64,000 nucleotides of DNA from Desulfosporosinus orientis DSM 765 (GTDB lineage: Bacteria > Bacillota > Desulfitobacteriia > Desulfitobacteriales > Desulfitobacteriaceae): positions 3,640,001-3,704,000 of the forward strand of contig NC_016584.1 of NCBI RefSeq assembly GCF_000235605.1. Direction: 5' to 3'. Shown here piece by piece: positions 44,462-52,659 of this stretch. The translations under genes were made by a program, and so were the position numbers. The notes under the pieces are model-generated. The model did not search any database. It worked only from the letters and a program-made list of their open reading frames with translations, and had not been told where the DNA came from. Within the stretch, counting starts at the first letter, position 1, and the number at the start of each line of letters is the position of its first letter.

Positions 44462-46675
44462 TCATGCTTTGCTCACGGTTACAAAGGTTTCACTCAAAGC
44501 CGAACTGCCGGAAATCGGATCCGTGACAGTTTTGTGCAAGGCTGAATCACTGGCTCCTAAGGAGTAAGCTGCTTTTAACCCTTTGCTAACATGTCCGAAT
44601 CCACCTACCATGAAAATACAATCCGGACGAATTCCTTCCGTGACATAAGCTTTGATGCTGACCTTGCCGACCTCACTCTCCAAAACCACTTCATCATTGC
44701 TCTTTACGCCTATTTTTGCGGCAACGGAAGTATGCAGCCAAGCTCGATTTTCAGGAAAGACTTCTAATAACCATCGGTTATTCTGAGTGAACATCTGAGT
44801 ATGCTGGGCGGTCTTGCCGGTTAAGAGATAATAATGATCCTTGTCCGGCCGCGGCGGCTCACTCCAGGTTGGCACCGCCTTCTTACCCATTTGAGCCATA
44901 ATACTTGACGAAATTTCTATCTTTCCGCTGCTGGTTTGAAACTCAAAGTCTTTTGAGTGGTCTACCCTGAAATTTTCCACCTCATAATGACCTGCCTGCT
45001 GTAATTCCTCTAAAGTCACTGGAAAGGCCTCAAGTTGTTTCCTTAAGAGATCCTTTTCATCTTGATAGGGCAAAAATTCTCCCAGGCCCAATTTATCTGC
45101 CAGTTCCTTATAAATCATTAAGCTGCTTTTAGTTTCATAGAGAGGTTCAATCACCGGCTGGCGAATAAACAGCTTATTTTTGATGGGAATCAAGCCATCA
45201 AACCGCTCCAGATAAGATGATTCAGGCAATATGACATCGGCATAATAAGCTGTATCACTGGCTTGAATATCAATAACTCCTACAAAATCCAGTTTCATCA
45301 GAGCATTGATGGTTTTTTGACGTTCTGGAATTGAGAGCACAGGATTCTGCCTGGAAATCAGCCAGCCCTTAGCTTCATAAGGCTTGCCTGTCAAAATGTT
45401 GTCCCGCATGGTCTGAATTACGCCATAGGCTAAAGGAACCATGGGATATTGCCAGGGAACGCCGTCTAAACGTATTCCTTGGGCAGCAGGAAAAGGCGGG
45501 TGAGATAGAACACCAAGCTTGACTGTGTTTAATTCCTGATCCGGAATAAGGCCCCCGGGTTGCGCCCAGTTGCCAATGAGAACATTGAGTACGGCAATAG
45601 CCCGCTCGTTTTGGAAAGAATTTACGAAATTGGAAGTTCGCCAATTTGGATGTGCTATAGCTGCCGGTGCTGCTGCAGCAAATTCCCGGGCGATCCGCTC
45701 TATGGTTTCCGCGGGGATCTCACACTTTTTCTCAGCCCATTCCGGCGTGTACTCTTGGACCTCGGCAGCAAGATCCTCAAAACCTTGACTGTATTTATTG
45801 ACAAACTCAGGATTGTACAGTTTTTCTTTAATTATCACATGAATCATGGCCAGAAAGAATGCCAAATCTGTTCCCGGCCGAACCGGCAGCCACTCTGTAG
45901 CTTTGGAAGCTGTCTTGCTGAATCTGGGGTCCAACACGACAACCTTAACTCCTTTGGCCACCATTTCGATCATTTCTTGGGTTTCACTATTGGATATTCC
46001 TTCTGCCAGATTACGGCCGGTAAAGATCATATACTTACAATTTGAATAATCCGTACCCGGCTGAGGAACGCCATAGGTGTATAAAAAACCCGTTGTCATG
46101 GCGTTAAAGCATAAACTTCTCTGAGTTCCGTAATTAGGTGTTCCATAGGCTTTAAGCAGAATTTCAAAAAAGGGCTGTGACAGATTATCTGTAGAATTGA
46201 ACATCATCGCCTTAGCGCCGTATTTCTCTTTGATTTTCGTCATTTGTTCCGCAGTGTAGTTTAAGGCCTCATCCCAAGAGGCTCTGCGCCATAGGCCGCT
46301 GCCTCTTGCTCCGGCCCGAATGAGGGGAAATTTGATACGATCCGGGCTGTACAATGTCTCAATCCCGGCATTACCCCGGGGACATAATCTCCCTGAGTTG
46401 TTAGGATGATTCGGATTGCCTTCCAGCATCTTAACTACACCATTTTCGACCTTTGCAATAACTCCGCACCGCCAAACGCACTGTTCGCAAATCGTTGTTA
46501 CATACTTAACACCCTTAGCCAAATCAGAGTTATGCAGAGAGCTATTTTGGGCCAGATTAGAACCCGGCCGAAGCAGCCCAGCTCCCACGGCAGCGCCCAA
46601 AGCAGCAGTTGCGGCAGTGCCCTTGATGAACTGTCGGCGGCTAAACAATTGATCCCAAGTATAGACTTTTGACAA
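44462..46675 (-). CDS. Psr/Phs-like molybdopterin oxidoreductase catalytic subunit
   Basis: The 737-aa protein begins with a Tat signal (SRRQFIKGTAA). The [4Fe-4S] motif is CEQCVWRCGV...RLCPRG. The Mo/W-bisPGD domains follow, with a likely metal-ligand Cys in RSLCFNAMTTG, and PVRPGTDLAFFLAM, VILPESSYLERFDG and the C-terminal MopB_CT (NDEVVLESEVGKV). Length and order fit polysulfide or thiosulfate reductases (PsrA/PhsA); the substrate is inferred. A TTG at 46675 is used because AAGGAGG lies 9 nt upstream. It acts outside the membrane. Confidence 0.92.
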   Translation of the reverse strand: MSKVYTWDQLFSRRQFIKGTAATAALGAAVGAGLLRPGSNLAQNSSLHNSDLAKGVKYVTTICEQCVWRCGVIAKVENGVVKMLEGNPNHPNNSGRLCPRGNAGIETLYSPDRIKFPLIRAGARGSGLWRRASWDEALNYTAEQMTKIKEKYGAKAMMFNSTDNLSQPFFEILLKAYGTPNYGTQRSLCFNAMTTGFLYTYGVPQPGTDYSNCKYMIFTGRNLAEGISNSETQEMIEMVAKGVKVVVLDPRFSKTASKATEWLPVRPGTDLAFFLAMIHVIIKEKLYNPEFVNKYSQGFEDLAAEVQEYTPEWAEKKCEIPAETIERIAREFAAAAPAAIAHPNWRTSNFVNSFQNERAIAVLNVLIGNWAQPGGLIPDQELNTVKLGVLSHPPFPAAQGIRLDGVPWQYPMVPLAYGVIQTMRDNILTGKPYEAKGWLISRQNPVLSIPERQKTINALMKLDFVGVIDIQASDTAYYADVILPESSYLERFDGLIPIKNKLFIRQPVIEPLYETKSSLMIYKELADKLGLGEFLPYQDEKDLLRKQLEAFPVTLEELQQAGHYEVENFRVDHSKDFEFQTSSGKIEISSSIMAQMGKKAVPTWSEPPRPDKDHYYLLTGKTAQHTQMFTQNNRWLLEVFPENRAWLHTSVAAKIGVKSNDEVVLESEVGKVSIKAYVTEGIRPDCIFMVGGFGHVSKGLKAAYSLGASDSALHKTVTDPISGSSALSETFVTVSKA

Positions 46676-46721
46676 ATTGCCCCCTCCTTTCCAAATAATC
46701 ATGTTCCTTTGCAGAAATAAT

Positions 46722-47291
46722 TTACACCTCAGTTGAACCGCTTAATTCTTTTTTCTTAGAGCTTTCGGCAATTTTCGAGGCTACATAAAAGACGAGGGTA
46801 CACAGGACAAAGAGAGCGACAAAAAGCCAGTGGTTAACTTGTAAGAGATCTTCCAGGGTTTTTTGACCAAAATCCCCAATCTTGGATATTTTTAAAAATA
46901 AGGATTGATAAGAGAGTCCAAACAGAACTCCGCCGGTTAGAAATCCCAAAAGTCCAGGTATCAAATAATCCATATTTCCCTGACCACAACCTGTGATCAA
47001 AGTGCCTGGTCATGTGCCCGCCAGAGCCATTCCTACTCCAAAAAGCAAACCGCCGAAGAGGTTTCCTACTATATAAGTAGAAGAAACCTGATCCATTTGA
47101 AGAAAGCCCAGGTCTTTCAGCGCATAAATTCCTACAAGCCCCACGGAAATACCGGTCATCATAAACTTCATTACCGTGTTATCTTTAAAACGGAATTGAT
47201 TGACAATTTTATGATAGTGTCCTAAACCCGCCTTCTGCAGAGCAAGGGAAAAGAAGAAGCCAATAACTATGGGAACCACATAAGTCATCAT
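46722..47291 (-). CDS. YeeE/YedE sulfur transporter, C-half, with UGA-encoded selenocysteine
   Basis: Translated through an in-frame TGA (47012-47010, codon 94) this is a 189-aa membrane protein with about five to six helices. The context is GVGMALAGT-U-PGTLITGCGQG; relatives have Cys at this place (GMALAGxCPGT). The frame stays open for 95 codons on both sides. A stem-loop of the bacterial SECIS type starts right at the UGA. YeeE/YedE proteins pass thiosulfate or other sulfur species through a Cys relay. GGGAGGGGG lies 7 nt before the ATG; an upstream half-protein gene precedes it by 1 bp. Confidence 0.85.
46981..47012 (-). promoter_or_regulatory. candidate bacterial SECIS element
   Basis: Read on the minus strand after TGA (47012-47010): an 11-nt spacer, GATCAC (46998-46993), loop AGGTT (46992-46988), GTGGTC (46987-46982). 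The six-pair stem with a GG-containing small loop, 17 nt after the UGA, fits the known distance (about 16-37 nt) and loop type recognised by SelB. An alternative outer pairing TGACCA/TGGTCA also exists. Confidence 0.7.
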
Positions 47292-47292
47292 C

Positions 47293-47823
47293 TTAATACC
47301 CCCTCCCGTACAATAATTTTGTGGTAATAATTCCGGAGACAAATAGCCCTGCGATAAAGATCAGGCCTGCTGGTGAAAGCTGCATAGTCCCGGATATTGC
47401 CAAGCCGCTGGTACAGCCTCCGGCAATACCTGCAGCAAACTCAATAATCATCCCACCAATAAAGATCATCAGCCAGCGTTTTAACTTGCTTGGCCCAAAG
47501 GTTTGTGTCCACTGCTGATCCGGCATCATCCTGATTTTAAAATCTTTGGACCAGAGACTTGACGTCAAAGCTCCCAGAATCATGCCCACAAACAAGAGAA
47601 TTTGAAAGCTGAGTACCGGGGGCATTTGATATTTAAAGTACATAAGATTTGCCCAGCTACTGCCAAAGACATTTAAAAGTATGCTGTCGATATTCTCTAA
47701 ACCGCCGGATGAGCCAATGGTTTTTCCTACTAAAGCATAGGATCCTACGGCCGTGATTCCTAACATAACACCTGCCGACCAGGGAGACCATGTTTTTTCC
47801 TTCATAACCTTATTAAAGCCCAT
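47293..47823 (-). CDS. YeeE/YedE sulfur transporter, N-half
   Basis: The 176-aa membrane protein has about five helices and the family motif GGMIIEFAAGIAGGCTSGLAISG with a conserved Cys in GGCTSG. The family often exists as two half-length genes; this is the first half, ending 1 bp before the second. It probably imports thiosulfate or a related sulfur species. It overlaps the cytochrome gene by 11 bp. Confidence 0.88.
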   Translation of the reverse strand: MGFNKVMKEKTWSPWSAGVMLGITAVGSYALVGKTIGSSGGLENIDSILLNVFGSSWANLMYFKYQMPPVLSFQILLFVGMILGALTSSLWSKDFKIRMMPDQQWTQTFGPSKLKRWLMIFIGGMIIEFAAGIAGGCTSGLAISGTMQLSPAGLIFIAGLFVSGIITTKLLYGRGY

Positions 47824-48724
47824 GATTCTGTTCACTCCTCTCATTCCTCATTAGGTCCTTTAAGGAAGACAAGGACTTAAGTTCATGATCATCCAATTCA
47901 AGCAGTTGGTTAAACACCTGATCAGGCAAGTTTGAAACCGCTTGCAAAACCTTTGCTCCATGTTCCCCTTCAATTATTTTTTTAAGAGAAAGGACTGTTT
48001 TAATATCTCCCTCCAACAATTGAGTAAAGACTTCTTGTACTTCAGGCGGCAGCGTTTTAAAAGGTACTTTTTTCGTTCTGCCAAGGATCAATGCCCAAGG
48101 CCATAATCCTTTTTTCCATCTCCAGATCAAAACAGCCAATACTAAAAGCATAAACACATTAATAATACCTATGGCCCAAGCTAACCAAGGCATTGCTTCA
48201 TTAGCGTTAAAATCAATCACATCATAGTTAGGATTTGCACTGTTTGGTACCTGCATTGCTGCGTCTGAAACAGTGATGCTTCCTCCGCCGGAAGTTTCAT
48301 TATTTCCTGTTTTTGAATCCGTCGAATTTCCATCTGCACTATTTGCGGGATTAGTCGTTACTGTCCCGCCATATTTTGCAACTCTGGCTGCAGTATCTGC
48401 AGGATGACAGGACGCACAGCTTTGATCTGCTTGTTCTAATGGTTTTAAGACCATACCGACATGAGCTTTCTCTTTATCATTCTCTGTTGCTACCCCCAGA
48501 TGACAGGCTTGACAAAAATCTGCAAAGGCATGCTGAGTATGCCAGTCACCTTTTTGTGATACAGGATCTTCCCCCTTAATCTCATGGCAGGTTTTACATG
48601 AAGTCGTTGATGCACCACAAGCAGCCTCAGTTACTTGAGGTGTGGAAAACCAAAAAGACCCTGTAAGCACAATACCAAATACCCCAAAAATCAAGACTAA
48701 TAAAGTCCTTTTAAATGTTTTCAC
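47813..48724 (-). CDS. membrane-anchored triheme cytochrome c
   Basis: The 303-aa protein has a signal peptide (LLVLIFGVFGIVLTG), three CXXCH sites (CKTCH, CQACH, CASCH), a Gly/Ser/Asn-rich linker (~120-160), a membrane helix (WLAWAIGIINVFMLLVLAVLIW, ~180-200) and a cytoplasmic C-terminal domain of ~100 residues of unknown type. It is first in the operon and could donate electrons to, or accept them from, the molybdoenzyme. Confidence 0.9.
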   Translation of the reverse strand: MKTFKRTLLVLIFGVFGIVLTGSFWFSTPQVTEAACGASTTSCKTCHEIKGEDPVSQKGDWHTQHAFADFCQACHLGVATENDKEKAHVGMVLKPLEQADQSCASCHPADTAARVAKYGGTVTTNPANSADGNSTDSKTGNNETSGGGSITVSDAAMQVPNSANPNYDVIDFNANEAMPWLAWAIGIINVFMLLVLAVLIWRWKKGLWPWALILGRTKKVPFKTLPPEVQEVFTQLLEGDIKTVLSLKKIIEGEHGAKVLQAVSNLPDQVFNQLLELDDHELKSLSSLKDLMRNERSEQNHGL

Positions 48725-48800
48725 CCTTGCCCCTCACCTCACACTATAATTTCAGTTACAAAGACCTATTTTAGTGCCATCACCTCCACAAAGAGTTCAT

Positions 48801-48833
48801 ATCATCACCCCCTCCCCATGGGGGGGTGATGAT
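48801..48833 (-). repeat. GC-rich hairpin in leader of the sulfur-redox operon
   Basis: ATCATCACCCCC (48801-48812) and GGGGGTGATGAT (48822-48833) form a perfect 12-bp stem with a 9-nt loop, 76 bp before the cytochrome ATG. No T-run follows on the minus strand. It may stabilise the mRNA or serve as a protein site. No clear -35/-10 pair was found upstream. Confidence 0.55.
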
Positions 48834-48988
48834 TATTGATTATAGAATACAATGAAAACTCGTAACGGTCAATACATTCTTGTCCCATAACGAGTTCATC
48901 TTTCTAAATATTTGGGTCAAAAATACGACACCAAAATTCAAGGGAATTGTATTATAATAGCTTCATCGACGGTAAAGGAGCGAATGAA

Positions 48989-49204
48989 ATGGAAAATTTA
49001 TCAGCATTAAATAAGGAAGATCTTAAGAAACGTCTTCAACGATACCTTGATGAGCTGGAAGAATTAGAAGAAGAAAGAAGTTTTGTCTTGAAACAAACAG
49101 GACTGCATCTCCCCGGACATACTGTAAAAAAATACGAGGCTGAAATTCAGGCATTGAAGGAGTCCATTGAGAGGGTGAGAGGTGAAATTAATCTGCGGAA
49201 ATGA
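48989..49204 (+). CDS. 71-aa coiled-coil protein
   Basis: The frame starts MENLSALNKEDLKKRLQRYL with AAGGAG 8 nt upstream. Most of it is a charged helix (LDELEELEEERSFVLKQTG, then KYEAEIQALKESIERVRGEI) suggesting a helical hairpin. No family is recognised. It is transcribed away from the sulfur-redox operon, and a dispersed repeat follows 6 bp after its stop. Confidence 0.65.
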   Translation: MENLSALNKEDLKKRLQRYLDELEELEEERSFVLKQTGLHLPGHTVKKYEAEIQALKESIERVRGEINLRK

Positions 49205-49210
49205 CATTAC

Positions 49211-49480
49211 CCCGTGGACCCGAAAGCCAGGGCAGCTTCGTCCACAGGAGCGATCCCATTGCATGGAGAGGCGGTAAACGCCCACTAGCGGCTGCCGCGA
49301 GGGGGCGAGCCTCGGAATGCTGCTGTACCACGAAGACACTGTCTTCGCACGGATTATGCCTTCGTGCAGACACTGTCTTCGCACGAATAAGCTTTTCTTG
49401 CAGGATGTGGCGAAGCTGCCCGACCTGGAAACACTCTCTTTTCATCATCTGCTGGTGCTGCGCTGGCGGCATGGTGGTCT
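49211..49480 (+). repeat. dispersed non-coding repeat, copy 2
   Basis: The first ~70 bp, the GGCGAGCCTCGGAATGCTGC block and the tail match copy 1 at 31953-32300 in order. Here the near-palindrome CGAAGACACTGTCTTCG occurs at about 49338 and a second partial copy at about 49370. The last ~60 bp match the fragment at 24490-24549. No credible gene lies in it. Confidence 0.85.
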
Positions 49481-49515
49481 ACTCTAACATATTTCTAACA
49501 CGGCACCATCAGAGA

Positions 49516-49561
49516 ATAAAAAGGAGTTGTCAACAACTGAAATCAGCTGTTACAACTCCTT
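49516..49561 (-). terminator. terminator after mrp gene
   Basis: AAGGAGTTGT and ACAACTCCTT form the base of a long stem with an inner AACAACTGA/TCAGCTGTT pairing; TTTTTATTCTC follows on the minus strand. Confidence 0.8.
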
Positions 49562-49583
49562 AGACATTATATAAAGCTTCTAT

Positions 49584-50438
49584 TTAGGCTAAATTCTTGT
49601 CACTGCTTTTGGAAATCTGTTCTGCCAGGTTTCGGGCTATTTGATCGAAGTTTTCGGATTTGTAATCTTCAATCTTGCCTGCATCAGACAAAGTGGATAA
49701 CTCAGGATCAAGGGGAAGTGCTCCTAAGAACGGAACAGAGGTACGTTTTGCCTCTTCTTCGCCTTGGGGTGCGCCGAAAACTTCAATTTTCTTACTGCAA
49801 TCCGGGCATTGAACATAAGCCATATTTTCTATCAATCCATAGATAGGAGGCTCGTAGTTGCGAACCATTTTAATGGCTTTACGAACGACCATATTGGCTA
49901 ACGCTTGCGGACTTGTTACCATTACAACCCCATTAATAGGCAAGGACTGGAAGAGTGTAATAGCTACATCCCCGGTACCGGGAGGCATATCAATCAATAA
50001 ATAATCCAGCTCTCCCCAAATTACATCCTTCCAAAACTGAGTTACTACTTGAGTAATCAGAGGTCCACGTAAAATAACCGGATCATCTTCGTTCTCAATC
50101 ATAAGATTAAGTGACATGATTTTAATCCCGCCGCGGCTGGTTGGGGCAATAATGCCGCCTTGACTGGCGCCGGCTCGTTCTTTAATTCCGAAAATCTTCG
50201 GAATGCTCGGACCGGTTATGTCAGAGTCTAAAATACCTACTTTAAATCCTTGGCGCATCAAACTAACAGCCAACATACTGGTAACGGAAGATTTACCCAC
50301 GCCTCCCTTACCACTCATGACGGCAATGACTTTTTTAACGTTGCTGGCCTTTTGAGCCTTTGTTAATTGGGGCGCACTTGAACAACTTTCTGTGTTGCAA
50401 GAACCAGCTGCAGCACAGCTACTACATGATTCGCTCAC
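49584..50438 (-). CDS. mrp: Mrp/NBP35-type Fe-S cluster carrier ATPase
   Basis: The 284-aa P-loop ATPase has VMSGKGGVGKSSVT (deviant Walker A), LDSDITGPSIPKIFG, LLIDMPPGTGD and the CPDCSK pair (CxxC) near residue 215 that holds a bridging cluster. Its N-terminus is Cys-rich (SESCSSCAAAGSCNTESC). It loads Fe-S clusters into target proteins. The GTG at 50438 is chosen because GGGAGG lies 7 nt upstream; the longer frame lacks a ribosome site. Confidence 0.93.
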   Translation of the reverse strand: MSESCSSCAAAGSCNTESCSSAPQLTKAQKASNVKKVIAVMSGKGGVGKSSVTSMLAVSLMRQGFKVGILDSDITGPSIPKIFGIKERAGASQGGIIAPTSRGGIKIMSLNLMIENEDDPVILRGPLITQVVTQFWKDVIWGELDYLLIDMPPGTGDVAITLFQSLPINGVVMVTSPQALANMVVRKAIKMVRNYEPPIYGLIENMAYVQCPDCSKKIEVFGAPQGEEEAKRTSVPFLGALPLDPELSTLSDAGKIEDYKSENFDQIARNLAEQISKSSDKNLA

Positions 50439-50597
50439 CTTACTGCCTCCCATTCTAAAATTAGTAAACTTCTCTTTCATGGATGAGTAACCAAATTTTA
50501 TCTTACTCCCCAAATTCTTTATTTGTCAAGGTTTGTCCATACTTAGCATACTCATAATTCCGAGGTGGTACTTTGTCAATTATTGCCGTATGCTTAA

Positions 50598-50966
50598 TTA
50601 GTGGTGGTGATGGCCATCGCCATGATCGTGAGCACAAACCGCTCCGGTACTGACAATTTTTCCTAAGGCATATTGACTGGCAACATCAGCTACTTTTCCT
50701 GAAGCACCTGACACCACTTCCAGTCCTACCGCTTTGAGGCCATTAATCATACCCCCGCCAATACCGCCGCAAACTAAAACCTCAACACCCTTGTTTTTGA
50801 ACATATTGGCCAGTCCTTCATGTTGATGCTGCAGTCCTGTAGAACTAAGCAATTCAACAAAGCGAGCTTGATTTCCATCGATTTCAAAGACGGTAAATCC
50901 GGCTGCACGACCGAAATGCGGATCTAAGTCTTCACCATTAGTGGGGATTGCGATTTTCTTTGACAT
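50598..50966 (-). CDS. NifX/NifB-domain (dinitrogenase cofactor-like) protein
   Basis: The 122-aa protein starts MSKKIAIPTNGEDLDPHFGRAAGFTVFEID, the signature of the NifX-like fold. It also has VEVLVCGGIGGGMINGL and a His-rich end (HDHGDGHHHH) suited to binding metal. Such proteins accompany Mrp ATPases in anaerobes and may carry Fe-S or metal clusters. AGGAGG lies 8 nt before the ATG. Confidence 0.9.
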   Translation of the reverse strand: MSKKIAIPTNGEDLDPHFGRAAGFTVFEIDGNQARFVELLSSTGLQHQHEGLANMFKNKGVEVLVCGGIGGGMINGLKAVGLEVVSGASGKVADVASQYALGKIVSTGAVCAHDHGDGHHHH

Positions 50967-51015
50967 GATAATACCTCCTAATCTAATTGTTCTTACTCAG
51001 TAACATAATGTGAGC

Positions 51016-51480
51016 TTAAGAGTCGCCGGCTCGAATGTGACTACTGCTGCAGACATGCTTGCTGCCATGACCGACTCTCATCTTCTTCATGCCTCCACAC
51101 TCTGGGCATGCTATTTCATAACCATGTTTTCCCCCTAAGGCACATGGTTCTGCTTCCCAGACATGTCCACATTCAACACATTCAAACACTCGATTTTTCA
51201 TTAAATAGTGACCACCTCGAATGATGATAGGTCGTCCTTCTACTAATGCAGAAGCAATCTTTGACCTAGCGGCGCCTAAAATTCGCTGAAACGTAGCTCT
51301 GGAAACCCCCATGGACGCAGCACAGTCGGCTTGATCCAAACCCACTTGGTCTTTCAGCCGAATGGCTTCTAGTTCCTCCAGCTTGATGATGACTTCTTCT
51401 AAACAGGATTGGCCAAGCGGGATAAACGTCTGACAGACTATGGCATCGTCAATTAGACCACAACAACGCTGCCTCGGCAT
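51016..51480 (-). CDS. DUF134 family DNA-binding/zinc protein
   Basis: The 154-aa protein starts MPRQRCCGLID. A helix-turn-helix (LKDQVGLDQADCAASMGVSRATFQRILGAARSKIA) is followed by a zinc ribbon (CVECGHVWEAEPC...CPECGG). It probably regulates the neighbouring nifX-like and mrp genes in response to metal or redox state. AAAAGGAG lies 8 nt before the ATG. Confidence 0.9.
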   Translation of the reverse strand: MPRQRCCGLIDDAIVCQTFIPLGQSCLEEVIIKLEELEAIRLKDQVGLDQADCAASMGVSRATFQRILGAARSKIASALVEGRPIIIRGGHYLMKNRVFECVECGHVWEAEPCALGGKHGYEIACPECGGMKKMRVGHGSKHVCSSSHIRAGDS

Positions 51481-51638
51481 TCTATCAGCTCCTTTTGGGC
51501 ATATGCTCATTTCAAGTATAACGAAAGTCATTCCATAAAGCAATTAAAACTTAGAACAAATGAGAATTTTTCACAGTTTATTATCTCACAGCTGACTACT
51601 GTTATCCATTAAGCTTTCAAGACAATTGAGAAAACAAA

Positions 51639-51679
51639 GGAAGCATCGCTTAACAACATAAGTTATCTGCGGTGCTCCC
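51639..51679 (-). terminator. terminator after CstR-like gene
   Basis: GGAAGCATCGC and GCGGTGCTCC pair with G-U wobbles around a ~19-nt loop; TTTGTTTTC follows on the minus strand. Confidence 0.6.
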
Positions 51680-51703
51680 CTTTTGGACCTTTCCCTCTGA
51701 AGG

Positions 51704-51982
51704 TTATTGATTCATTTTCATCAGCGTTTCAATGGCGTTATTTAAAACCTCTTGCCTGTCTTCTCCAGAGTCAATAGCCTCAAGAAGACAGGAACTGGCA
51801 TAACGCTGGGCAATTATCACCGACGTCTTATGCACGGCAGAACGAATAGCCACAAGCTGCAGTAAGATCTCTTCACAGCTCTTATCTTCCTCGATCATGC
51901 GCTCAACGCCGGCTATGTGTCCGCGCACGGTCTTTAGCCTCGTTAATATTTTTTGTACTTCTTCAGGATTGACGTCTTTCAA
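51704..51982 (-). CDS. CsoR/CstR-family repressor with two-Cys, no-His site
   Basis: The 92-aa all-helical regulator has KILTRLKTVRGHIAGVERMIEEDKSCEEILLQL. Cys36 and Cys65 (29 apart) align with CsoR copper ligands Cys36 and Cys65, but position 61, His in CsoR, is Tyr here. Two Cys without that His is the pattern of CstR, which senses persulfide. Given the sulfur genes around it, a persulfide sensor is likely (inference). The start is TTG; GAAAGGA lies 10 nt upstream. Confidence 0.85.
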   Translation of the reverse strand: MKDVNPEEVQKILTRLKTVRGHIAGVERMIEEDKSCEEILLQLVAIRSAVHKTSVIIAQRYASSCLLEAIDSGEDRQEVLNNAIETLMKMNQ

Positions 51983-52019
51983 AAGGCTACATTCCTTTCT
52001 TAATCGTTCTCAGATTAGC

Positions 52020-52601
52020 TTACGAACGGTATAGTTTGATATATTTCTGATAACTAGCTATGACACGCGCTACATAATCACGTGTTTCCTTAAAAGGAAT
52101 ATCTTGCAGGCGAATATTTTCGGGGTCTATTTGCCCTGATTTAATCCACTCCTGCACATGTCCGCTGCCGCCATTATAGGCTGCGATGACCAAGGCCAGA
52201 TTATTTGCAAACATTTTTTGGAGACTGGCAAGATACCAGGTTCCGTATTGAATGTTTTTCTCAGGTATCAGCAAATCGTCATCCTGATAATTTTTATCGC
52301 CGATACTTTCGGCAATGGACTTTGCTGTACTGGGCATCAGCTGCATTAATCCTTTAGCACCTTTATGGGATTCTGATTGAGGAAGAAACTTGCTTTCTTC
52401 CCGAATGACAGCAAGAACAAATAACGGATCTACTCCATACTGAGCAGCATATTTCTCAACAATAGCCCGATGCGGATAAGGATAAATGATTTTCTGCAAA
52501 TCGGATAGTTGCCATATACTATAACTCACTAGGATGGATAAAACAATAAAAACGCCTAATTTTCGTCCAAATGTCCAACGATTCGATTTCCTTTTAACCA
52601 T
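52020..52601 (-). CDS. lytic murein transglycosylase (Slt domain)
   Basis: The 193-aa protein has an N-terminal membrane anchor (LGVFIVLSILVSYSIWQL) and an SLT domain with catalytic Glu in VIREESKF, then SHKGAKGLMQLMPSTA and AAYNGGSGHVQEW. It cleaves glycan strands with 1,6-anhydro ends outside the cell. It follows coaE, as in many clostridia. GAGGAGA lies 5-8 nt before the ATG. Confidence 0.93.
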   Translation of the reverse strand: MVKRKSNRWTFGRKLGVFIVLSILVSYSIWQLSDLQKIIYPYPHRAIVEKYAAQYGVDPLFVLAVIREESKFLPQSESHKGAKGLMQLMPSTAKSIAESIGDKNYQDDDLLIPEKNIQYGTWYLASLQKMFANNLALVIAAYNGGSGHVQEWIKSGQIDPENIRLQDIPFKETRDYVARVIASYQKYIKLYRS

Positions 52602-52659
52602 CCCATCTCCTCTTTCAGGAAAGGTACTTTTCTTTAGTCTATTTTCCTAGTGCCCTTAA

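Noticed and set aside
45560-46045. 161-aa plus-strand frame
   Set aside because: Antisense to the molybdoenzyme gene, low-complexity translation, no ribosome site.
46722-47000. Separate 92-aa gene starting at 47000
   Set aside because: Its first codon is a TTG with no ribosome site, and it continues the frame of the upstream half after a TGA; treated as the second part of the selenocysteine gene.
49064-49563. Frames of 94-120 aa around 49.2-49.5 kb
   Set aside because: They run through the second repeat copy and a terminator; no ribosome site or family.
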